The position numbers and the translations under genes are program-made. From an uncultured Chlorobiales bacterium (GTDB taxonomy: Bacteria; Bacteroidota; Chlorobiia; Chlorobiales; Chlorobiaceae), in the NCBI GenBank assembly GCA_903901395.1, contig CAIUQW010000220.1, positions 1-5,985 on the forward strand: 5,985 nt of DNA. The letters run 5' to 3'. Position 1 is the stretch's first letter. The number at the start of each line of letters is the position of its first letter. Positions 1 through 4,657 of the stretch are shown in pieces. Under the pieces are notes generated by a model that was given only the letters and a program-made list of their open reading frames with translations, was not told the DNA's origin and did not search any database.

Positions 1-10
1 AAAATCATCC

Positions 11-1507
11 ATGTTCATGGAAAGGCATCACGTTGAACCCATCAATCCATCACAAATGGCCATTCTCTCCATCGACCAGGGCACGACCGGCACCACCTGC
101 ATGGTCTACGACCGCTCGGGCGCGGTGCTTGCCCGCGCGTATCGCGAATTGACGCAACACTATCCGCAGGCGGGGTGGGTGGAGCACGATCCCGAGGAGA
201 TCTGGCGGACGGTGGTCGAGTGCGTGAGCGAGGTGCGGAGCGTGTATTCCGGGAAGATCGATGCCATAGGTATCACCAACCAGCGCGAGACCACCGTCGC
301 GTGGGATCGCCGGAGCGGCCAGCCGGTGCACCGCGCTATCGTCTGGCAGTGTCGCCGCACGTCCGATCTTTGCAACCACTACCGCGTCGATGAGGAGGCG
401 ATTCGCGCCAAAACCGGCCTGCCGCTCGACGCCTACTTCAGCGCCACCAAGATTCGCTGGATTCTCGACGCGCATCCCGAGGTTTATCCCTCCAATCTGC
501 TCTTCGGCACCATCGACACGTGGCTCGTCTGGAAGCTCACCGGCGGCACGGTGCACGCGACCGACGTGACTAATGCGTCGCGCACGCTGCTTTTCGACAT
601 TCACGAGCGGCGCTGGTCGTCCGATTTATGCAAACTGTTCGGCGTGCCGGAGTCGATGCTGCCGGAGGTTCGTCCGTCGATGGGCGGCTTCGGCGCGGTG
701 AGCGCGATTCCTGCGCTCGATGGCGTGCCGGTGGCGGCGGTGGCGGGCGACCAGCAGGCGGCGCTTTTCGGGCAGTGCTGCTTTGCGCCGGGATCGGTCA
801 AAAACACCTACGGCACCGGCTGCTTCATGATGATGAACACCGGCGACAAGTGCGTGCGTTCGACGAACGGCCTGCTCACGACGCTCGCGCTCGACGGCGC
901 GGGCCGGGCCTGCTATGCGGTGGAGGGATCGGTGTTTATCGGCGGCGCGGTGATGCAGTGGCTGCGCGACGGCTTGCAGCTCATCGGCAGCGCCGCGGAG
1001 TCCGAAGCCATCGCCCGTTCGGTCGAATCGAATGGCGGCGTCTATCTCGTGCCCGCTTTCGTTGGCCTCGGTGCGCCGCACTGGAACATGGAGGCGCGGG
1101 GCGCGATCACCGGCCTGACGCGCGGCTCGTCGCGGGCGCATATCGTCCGCGCGGCGCTCGAATCGATTGCGTATCAGTCGCTCGACGTCTTCCGTGCGAT
1201 GGTGGCCGACACCGGCCTGCCGCCGCAGGGGCTCACCGTCGATGGCGGCGCGGTGAGCAACGCCCTCCTGATGCAGTTCCAGGCCGACCTCCTCGGCGTG
1301 CCGGTTCAGAGACCGCGCAATATCGAATCGACCTCGCTCGGCGCAGCCTGCCTCGCGGGCCTCGAAGCCGGGGTGTGGAACTCCGCCGACGAGCTTCGAG
1401 CGCTCAACGGCGTGGATCGGGTCTTCACCCCCGCGATGCCGGAAGCCGAACGAGACGCGCTCCTCGCAGGCTGGCAAAAAGCGCTGCGCCAGACGCTTGC
1501 ATCGTAA
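11..1507 (+). CDS. glpK: Glycerol kinase (FGGY carbohydrate kinase family)
   Basis: Phosphorylates glycerol with ATP to sn-glycerol 3-phosphate in the cytoplasm, feeding phospholipid synthesis or glycolysis. The 498-residue product matches the usual GlpK length of about 500. Visible landmarks in order: the N-terminal phosphate-binding DQGTT at residues 22-26; NQRET at 90-94 and IVWQCRRT at 110-117, typical glycerol-binding segments; YFSATKIRW at 142-150; TIDTWLVWKLT near 168-178; the AGDQQAALFGQ block, whose Asp247 corresponds to the family's catalytic base; YGTG at 267-270; and the C-terminal nucleotide-binding DGGAVSN at 411-417. All are intact, so the enzyme should be active. The start is uncertain: ATG at 11 or 17 gives an extra leader, while the in-frame ATG at 56 begins almost directly at the first conserved strand. 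None has a clear Shine-Dalgarno sequence in view. The long ORFs antisense to it are GC-codon shadows. Confidence 0.97.
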   Translation: MFMERHHVEPINPSQMAILSIDQGTTGTTCMVYDRSGAVLARAYRELTQHYPQAGWVEHDPEEIWRTVVECVSEVRSVYSGKIDAIGITNQRETTVAWDRRSGQPVHRAIVWQCRRTSDLCNHYRVDEEAIRAKTGLPLDAYFSATKIRWILDAHPEVYPSNLLFGTIDTWLVWKLTGGTVHATDVTNASRTLLFDIHERRWSSDLCKLFGVPESMLPEVRPSMGGFGAVSAIPALDGVPVAAVAGDQQAALFGQCCFAPGSVKNTYGTGCFMMMNTGDKCVRSTNGLLTTLALDGAGRACYAVEGSVFIGGAVMQWLRDGLQLIGSAAESEAIARSVESNGGVYLVPAFVGLGAPHWNMEARGAITGLTRGSSRAHIVRAALESIAYQSLDVFRAMVADTGLPPQGLTVDGGAVSNALLMQFQADLLGVPVQRPRNIESTSLGAACLAGLEAGVWNSADELRALNGVDRVFTPAMPEAERDALLAGWQKALRQTLAS

Positions 1508-1526
1508 ACCGTTCAATCCAAAGAAG

Positions 1527-1739
1527 ATGTCGCACACCGACCAGCACCACGATGCCACGCCGAAAACAGTCACCTGCCCCATCTGCGGCCAAGAGTTCAC
1601 CTGTGGCATGTCCACCTCATGCTGGTGCGCCGCCCGGGTAGTGCCCGATTCGGTCAGGCGCTACCTCGCCGAACACTACGAAACCTGCGTGTGCAGCGCT
1701 TGCCTCGACCGGCTGATTGAAGATGCGAAAAAGGCGTGA
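1527..1739 (+). CDS. Small cysteine-rich CWC-type protein, probable metal-binding
   Basis: Encodes 70 residues with eight cysteines at 17, 20, 26, 32, 34, 54, 56 and 59. They are arranged as CPICG, a single Cys, CWC, then CVCSAC near the C-terminus. This spacing with the Cys-Trp-Cys centre is what I recall of the cysteine-rich CWC family, small bacterial proteins thought to bind metal and of unknown function. The remainder is a polar, His-containing N-terminus and a short charged helix-like end. I chose ATG at 1527 over the in-frame TTG at 1497. The TTG start would overlap the last codons of glpK, and the conserved region begins only at residue 17 of the shorter form. The gene follows the glpK stop by 19 bases on the same strand, so co-transcription is likely. 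No strong ribosome-binding site is visible apart from a purine run immediately before the ATG. Any link to glycerol metabolism is unproven. Confidence 0.8.
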   Translation: MSHTDQHHDATPKTVTCPICGQEFTCGMSTSCWCAARVVPDSVRRYLAEHYETCVCSACLDRLIEDAKKA

Positions 1740-1747
1740 GGCGGCAC

Positions 1748-1783
1748 GTGGACGAAATGGACAGGGTGCACTCAATGGACAGT
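1748..1783. repeat. Short tandem array with 9-base period (RTGGACNNN)
   Basis: Four consecutive 9-base units read GTGGACGAA, ATGGACAGG, GTGCACTCA and ATGGACAGT, so the consensus is RTGGAC plus three variable bases. The third unit carries one change (GTGCAC). A degenerate fifth unit starts at 1784 with GTG. The array begins 9 bases after the stop of the CWC gene, in the gap before the convergent brnTA operon. It has no reading-frame continuity with that gene. Its function is unknown; it may be one member of a dispersed intergenic repeat family. Confidence 0.6.
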
Positions 1784-1790
1784 GTGAAAA

Positions 1791-1805
1791 GCGTTTTTTT
1801 AACGC
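1791..1805 (-). terminator. Possible weak intrinsic terminator after brnTA
   Basis: On the minus strand, GCGTT and AACGC form a 5-bp stem around a five-A loop, followed by TTTTC. It lies about 25 bases past the brnA stop codon, where an operon end is expected. The stem is short and the U-run is only four bases, so this is a tentative call. On the plus strand no U-run follows, so it would not terminate glpK transcription in that direction. Confidence 0.3.
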
Positions 1806-1830
1806 ATCGTCCCTGAAGTCCTTGATTTTC

Positions 1831-2061
1831 TTACACTTTCTGCTCTTGCAGGCGTTCGGCGATCCACACTTTTATGATCGACTGGCGCGAGACACCGAGG
1901 CGCTTGGCCTCCTTGTCGAGCGAGTCGATCATCCAGACTGGGAAATCGACATTCACCCGTTTCTGCCGCTGGTTGACCCGAACTGCCTGATCGAGGTCGA
2001 GTTCTGAGGTGATATCTTCTTCGCCTGCGTCGAATTTCTGATCAAATTCCTGAACTTTCAT
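1831..2061 (-). CDS. brnA: BrnA-type antitoxin, ribbon-helix-helix DNA-binding protein
   Basis: Antitoxin partner of the BrnT-like toxin encoded just upstream. In the characterised family BrnA binds and neutralises BrnT, and its ribbon-helix-helix (RHH) domain represses the operon. The 76-residue product has an acidic N-terminal segment around 5-25, with FDAGEE and ELDLD, which probably contacts the toxin. A C-terminal RHH follows: strand RVNVDF at 35-40, first helix about 43-55 (WMIDSLDKEAKRLG), second helix about 58-72 (SRQSIIKVWIAERL). The ATG at 2061 lies inside the end of brnT, so the two frames overlap by 20 bases. An AGGAG motif sits 10 bases before it, at 2076-2072. This arrangement suggests translational coupling, with toxin first and antitoxin second, as is usual for this family. 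Assignment rests on the toxin neighbour plus the RHH sequence; a generic CopG-like antitoxin name would also fit. Confidence 0.88.
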   Translation of the reverse strand: MKVQEFDQKFDAGEEDITSELDLDQAVRVNQRQKRVNVDFPVWMIDSLDKEAKRLGVSRQSIIKVWIAERLQEQKV

Positions 2062-2311
2062 AGATTTGAATCTCCTCGCGGCGTGACCGCCGGACTGAAA
2101 TGATGCGAATGTTCTGGCTTCTGTAGGTAAAAATCGCCGACCAGTGCTTGTCCTGAATTTTGCCGATCACCATGAAACGAGGCTCGTCAAGCGTTCTGGC
2201 CGGAACCTGAATCAGATTGCCGTCCAGCCACAATTCCTGCGCTTCAAGAAAATCGATACCGTGCTTTTGCTTGTTGGCATCGCTTTTTTCAGGATCGAAG
2301 TCAAAGGTCAT
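2042..2311 (-). CDS. brnT: BrnT family toxin (DUF497), RelE-like ribonuclease
   Basis: Toxin of a type II toxin-antitoxin pair. Characterised BrnT has a RelE-like fold, cuts RNA and inhibits translation when free of BrnA. The 89-residue length is typical. Family hallmarks visible: the N-terminal FDFDPEKSDANKQKHGIDF at about 3-21, in which the family normally shows WDxxKxxxNxxKHGxxF; then EAQELWLD; the central R-F-M-V-I-G-K-I strand; and the C-terminal IRIISVRRSRREEIQIYE with its cluster of basic residues, where catalytic residues of this fold usually lie. The usual tryptophan in the first motif is replaced by phenylalanine. There is no damage to the frame, so the toxin looks functional. No good Shine-Dalgarno precedes ATG 2311. 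A candidate operator lies 20-40 bases upstream. The gene is first in a two-gene operon with brnA. Confidence 0.92.
   Translation of the reverse strand: MTFDFDPEKSDANKQKHGIDFLEAQELWLDGNLIQVPARTLDEPRFMVIGKIQDKHWSAIFTYRSQNIRIISVRRSRREEIQIYESSGI
2072..2076 (-). promoter_or_regulatory. Ribosome binding site of brnA inside brnT
   Basis: AGGAG on the minus strand lies 10 bases before the brnA ATG at 2061, within the last codons of brnT. It supports this start and translational coupling of antitoxin to toxin. Confidence 0.65.
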
Positions 2312-2330
2312 GGTGCCGGAATTATTCCAT

Positions 2331-2351
2331 TGATATACCTATTGTATACCA
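2331..2351. promoter_or_regulatory. Candidate BrnA operator / brnTA promoter region
   Basis: An imperfect 21-base palindrome, TGATATAC-CTATT-GTATACCA, has 8-base arms differing at one pair. It lies 20 to 40 bases upstream of the brnT start. On the minus strand it includes TATACA (2348-2343), which could serve as a -10 box, although no good -35 is seen 17 bases further up. RHH antitoxins commonly bind such palindromes over their own promoter, so this is the natural place for autorepression. A second, smaller palindrome, GGAAT-T-ATTCC, lies at 2318-2328, between it and the start codon. Confidence 0.45.
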
Positions 2352-2430
2352 AAATTCAGCGATAATCGGTTCCTTTGGAATTCAGGTATCGAGGATGCCA
2401 CGAGGACGAGAATAGGTCGGTTTTTGACTG

Positions 2431-2445
2431 CGAGTCGATGACTCG
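2431..2445. repeat. Perfect 15-base palindrome in divergent intergenic region
   Basis: CGAGTC-GAT-GACTCG is a perfect 6-bp inverted repeat. It is flanked by a T-run (2421-2425) on the left and an A-run (2446-2452) on the right, which can pair to extend the stem with a bulge. It sits between the divergent brnT and SDR genes, 112 bases before the SDR start. The run after the stem on the plus strand is A rather than T, and on the minus strand the T-run precedes the hairpin, so it is not a typical intrinsic terminator in either direction. An operator or an RNA leader hairpin are alternatives. Confidence 0.4.
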
Positions 2446-2556
2446 AAAAAAATCGACATCAACCCATACCGGTTGCCATTCTTCCGTATATTCAAAAAAT
2501 GTGTCGAAACACCTGTCGCGAGGCGTTTTGCGGTGGGATTTGCGAAATTGTGACCA

Positions 2557-3402
2557 ATGACGATTATGACTGTGAAAAAAATATCGATTCTCGGATGCGG
2601 GTGGCTTGGATTGCCGCTCGGACGTTTTCTGGCGGGCGAGGGCTTCGCCGTCAAAGGCTCCACGACGAGCGAAACGAAGCTTGCGCGGCTCAAGGAGGCA
2701 GGGATCAAGCCGTTCCGGATTGTCCTCGCCGACTCCATTGAAGGCGACATCGCCGCCTTCCTCGACAGCGACATTCTGGTGCTTGACATTCCGCCGGGAC
2801 GCGGCGAATCGGTGGTCGAGCAGCATGTCGGCCAGATTTCGCTTCTGATCGACGCCCTTGTCGAGTCGCCGGTTCGGTACGTGCTCTTCATTAGCTCGAC
2901 CTCGGTCTATCCCGCTGCCGGGCGCGAGGTGGTCGAAGCGGATGCCGAAGATCCCGAGGCCGCCGACTCGCTGGCGGGCCGCGCCCTGCTTTACGCCGAG
3001 GAGATGCTGCGCTCGGAGTCTTCGTTCAGCGCCACGGTGGTGCGTTTCGGCGGGCTGATCGGCCCCGGACGTAATCCGGCGGAGTTCATGCAGCGCATGA
3101 CGGAGATCGCCAATCCCGCTCAACCTGTGAACTTCATCCATCTCGACGACTGCATCGGCATCATTGCCTCGATCATCCGGCAGGGCGAGTGGGGCGAGGT
3201 GTTCAACGCCTGCGCGCCGCTTCATCCGACGCGGGGCGAGGTCTACAAGGCCGCCGCCGAGAGCCACGGACTCGCCACGCTGCCCGAGGAGCCGTCCAGT
3301 AGCCACGACTTCAAGCTCGTCAACAGCGACAAGCTCGTCACGAAACTGGGCTACACCTTCCTGCACCCCGATCCGCTCGGGATGGCAAGGGGCGGCAATT
3401 GA
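2557..3402 (+). CDS. YeeZ-like NAD(P)-binding SDR / NAD-dependent epimerase family protein
   Basis: The 281-residue protein has an extended-SDR Rossmann fold, acts presumably in the cytoplasm, and has no known substrate. Visible features: dinucleotide-binding GCGWLG at 13-18 at the end of the first strand; a second strand ending in GSTTS near 34-38; DILVLDIPPGRG around 72-83; the SSTSVY strand-turn at 113-118; RALLYAEEMLR at 142-152; VVRFGGLIGPGRNP at 161-174; and FIHLDDC at 193-199, a typical epimerase-family motif. Tyr146 is followed by Ala-Glu-Glu-Met, so the classical YxxxK pair lacks its lysine; this is common in the YeeZ-like branch as I recall it. ATG at 2557 was chosen; ATG at 2566 is an equally plausible start immediately before the first strand, and neither has a strong Shine-Dalgarno. 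It is transcribed divergently from brnTA and appears to be a single-gene unit. Calling it a specific sugar epimerase would be unsupported. Confidence 0.88.
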   Translation: MTIMTVKKISILGCGWLGLPLGRFLAGEGFAVKGSTTSETKLARLKEAGIKPFRIVLADSIEGDIAAFLDSDILVLDIPPGRGESVVEQHVGQISLLIDALVESPVRYVLFISSTSVYPAAGREVVEADAEDPEAADSLAGRALLYAEEMLRSESSFSATVVRFGGLIGPGRNPAEFMQRMTEIANPAQPVNFIHLDDCIGIIASIIRQGEWGEVFNACAPLHPTRGEVYKAAAESHGLATLPEEPSSSHDFKLVNSDKLVTKLGYTFLHPDPLGMARGGN

Positions 3403-3404
3403 TT

Positions 3405-3439
3405 AGTTGATAATTGACAGTTGACAGTTGATAGTTGAA
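3405..3439. repeat. Heptamer tandem repeat (AGTTGAY)
   Basis: Five contiguous 7-base units read AGTTGAT, AATTGAC, AGTTGAC, AGTTGAT and AGTTGAA. A further AATTGAT at 3397-3403, one base out of phase, contains the stop codon of the SDR gene. The array begins 2 bases after that stop. Similar heptameric repeats occur in intergenic DNA of several bacterial groups. There is no sign that it is translated, and its variable unit sequence argues for repeat drift rather than a protein-binding array. Confidence 0.75.
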
Positions 3440-3489
3440 CGGTAGGGGATTGCCTCAAATGCCTGTATCCGACCCCTTTGATTTCAACA

Positions 3490-3508
3490 TCGACCTTGAA
3501 CTGGTCGA
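3490..3508. repeat. Small hairpin TCGACC/GGTCGA
   Basis: A 6-bp perfect stem with a 7-base loop, lying within the short open frame at 3459-3518. No T-run follows on either strand, so it is not a clear terminator. Confidence 0.35.
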
Positions 3509-3527
3509 GATTCTCTGATTGCTTTCA

Positions 3528-3572
3528 GGTTCAGACCTCGCTTTTTGGCAACGAAACGGCAAGGTCTGAGCC
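3528..3572. repeat. 11-bp stem-loop with 23-base loop
   Basis: GGTTCAGACCT and AGGTCTGAGCC are inverted repeats that pair over 11 bp with one G-U pair, around a 23-base loop. The length of the match makes chance less likely than for the neighbouring hairpin. It is not followed by a U-run, so intrinsic termination is not supported. It could be a leader structure, the remains of a mobile-element end, or the 3' end of an upstream transcript. Confidence 0.45.
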
Positions 3573-3698
3573 GTGAAGCACCGGAACCGCGGATCGTGGT
3601 GATCTCCTTGCTTTTATACATTTATCAGAATACGACAATACGTCGCCTCGATGAGTGGTCAGAACAACGAACAGCGATATTTTCAATTGTTTCAAAAC

Positions 3699-3703
3699 TG
3701 GAG
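3699..3703 (+). promoter_or_regulatory. Ribosome binding site deciding the start at 3710
   Basis: TGGAG lies six bases before ATG 3710. The upstream alternative starts of the same frame lack such a motif, so this site fixes the start immediately before the membrane segment. Confidence 0.6.
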
Positions 3704-3709
3704 ATTTCG

Positions 3710-4483
3710 ATGAACAGTGGAGTGAAAATCGGCATCGCGATTGTCGTCATCATTGCGGCGGGAATCGCTTCGGTGTTTTTCTTTTCATCGGGAATGGAAA
3801 AGACGACGGATGCTTTCTTCAATGCCGTCAGGCAACGTGACATCGCCAAAGCGCGAACGTATCTTTCAGAGGATTTCAAAGTCAGCACGGACGAAAACGC
3901 GCTAAGGGAATATCTGTTGAAAAGCGCGATTCTGAACTTTAAATCGGCCAGCTGGAGCAATCGCCAGATCAGCGGCAATCGCGGTCAGCTCGATGGTTCC
4001 ATTACGACGGAGTCGGGCGGCGTGGTGCCGCTGAAACTGACCTTCGTGAAAGAGAACGGCGAGTGGAAAATCTATTCGATCCAGAAGCCTGTTGCCGGTC
4101 TGCAAGCTACAGAATCGTCACCCTCAGCGCCTTCTCAGAGCGAACAGTTGGTGCTCGTGAAACAGTCGATGCACGATTTTCTCATATCGGTCAAAGAGAA
4201 AGATATGAGCCATTTCCATCGCACACTGTCACAAATGTGGCAAAAGCAGATATCGACGGAAGATCTGAACACGGTATTCATCAGCGTCATCGACTCCGGC
4301 GCAGACTGGCCAGCGGTTGACACGCTCGCTCCAGAACTTTCATCCGAAGCGAAGATCGACGAAAACGGAGTCCTCGCACTCGCCGGACGCTACCCCACAA
4401 ATCCCGAGCTAAAGTTCGAAATGAAATACATTTACGAAGCCACATCATGGAAGCTGATCGGCTTCAGCCTTGAAGCGAAATAG
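3710..4483 (+). CDS. Membrane-anchored protein with two NTF2-like domains, function unknown
   Basis: Encodes 257 residues. A hydrophobic segment at about 7-25, preceded by a short Lys-containing N-terminus, forms a signal anchor or uncleaved signal peptide. There is no lipobox cysteine, so it is not a lipoprotein. The bulk should lie outside the cytoplasmic membrane. Residues about 30-126 look like an NTF2-like fold of the DUF4878/DUF4864 kind: a helical start TDAFFNAVRQRDIAKARTYL, then strands ending in GEWKIYSIQ. A Ser/Pro/Gln linker at about 127-146 leads to a second half at 147-257 with the same plan: HDFLISVKEKDMSHFHRTLS at the front and TSWKLIGFSLE at the end. An internal duplication is the simplest reading. 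No catalytic residues can be named. It stands alone, with an AT-rich foreign-looking block starting right after its stop. The family name comes from sequence pattern and is tentative. Confidence 0.75.
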   Translation: MNSGVKIGIAIVVIIAAGIASVFFFSSGMEKTTDAFFNAVRQRDIAKARTYLSEDFKVSTDENALREYLLKSAILNFKSASWSNRQISGNRGQLDGSITTESGGVVPLKLTFVKENGEWKIYSIQKPVAGLQATESSPSAPSQSEQLVLVKQSMHDFLISVKEKDMSHFHRTLSQMWQKQISTEDLNTVFISVIDSGADWPAVDTLAPELSSEAKIDENGVLALAGRYPTNPELKFEMKYIYEATSWKLIGFSLEAK

Positions 4484-4657
4484 GGCTATTTAAAAAATCA
4501 CTTAACTGAATAGGGGAAAAATATATCATGGTGCTTCTTAAAGCATAAGACATATATGCACAAAGAGCTGAATTCCTACACTTATAACGAGAGACCGCTA
4601 TACAAAAAATAATTTTATTTCAACTAGCAATGGTAATAATATTTTATTACTAAACAC
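4484..4657. other. AT-rich spacer at the composition boundary
   Basis: This spacer separates the convergent NTF2-like and COR-TIR genes and shows an abrupt fall in GC content. It contains no ORF of note. Small AT-rich inverted repeats are visible: TGCTT-CTTA-AAGCA at 4532-4545, and AAATAA-TT-TTATTT at about 4607-4620. None has the GC-rich stem plus U-run of a strong terminator. No tRNA or obvious attachment-site duplication is seen within the window. Confidence 0.5.
4633..4650 (-). terminator. Possible AT-rich hairpin after the COR-TIR gene
   Basis: GTAATAA-TATT-TTATTAC is a perfect 7-bp inverted repeat beginning eight bases past the stop codon of the minus-strand gene. The position suits a transcript end. 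The stem is AT-rich and the nearest minus-strand T-run is about 25 bases further on, so termination strength would be low. Confidence 0.3.

Larger units (their letters stand above)
3403..3709. other. Intergenic region without a convincing gene
   Basis: This 307-base stretch lies between the SDR gene and the NTF2-like gene. It holds the heptamer array at its left end. A 19-codon open frame at 3459-3518 reads like the tail of a protein, and two stem-loops follow, at 3490-3508 and 3528-3572. The frame of the downstream gene stays open back to 3545, but that 55-residue extension is arginine-rich, lacks a ribosome-binding site, and precedes an obvious membrane segment, so I treat it as non-coding. 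No consensus promoter pair is clear; AT-rich sequence near 3611-3640 (TATACA at 3615-3620) is the likeliest promoter zone. Confidence 0.55.

Noticed and set aside
626..1615. 329-residue minus-strand ORF opposite glpK
   Set aside because: Arg/His/Ala-rich composition with no recognisable motif, lying wholly antisense to an intact glycerol kinase; a shadow of GC-rich codon use.
628..1641. 337-residue plus-strand ORF overlapping glpK and the CWC gene
   Set aside because: Another frame of the same DNA, extremely Arg-rich and low in normal domain pattern; out-of-frame shadow.
1717..2007. 96-residue plus-strand ORF across the 9-base repeat and antisense to brnA
   Set aside because: It crosses the intergenic repeat and is the complement of the brnA coding sequence; no supporting ribosome-binding site or domain.
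2464..2500. Sigma-70-like promoter for the SDR gene (TTGCCA at 2473, TATATT at 2487)
   Set aside because: The two boxes are only eight bases apart, and no correctly spaced partner for either is convincing.
2375..2560. 61-residue plus-strand ORF in the divergent intergenic region
   Set aside because: Ser/Thr/Arg-rich with no motif, spans the palindrome, and ends at the SDR start; no ribosome-binding site seen.
2356..3366. 336-residue minus-strand ORF opposite the SDR gene
   Set aside because: Antisense to a gene with clear Rossmann motifs, and its own translation shows no family pattern.
3545..3709. N-terminal extension of the NTF2-like protein back to 3545
   Set aside because: The added 55 residues precede a clear membrane segment, overlap the 3528-3572 stem-loop and lack a Shine-Dalgarno, whereas ATG 3710 has GGAG at good spacing.
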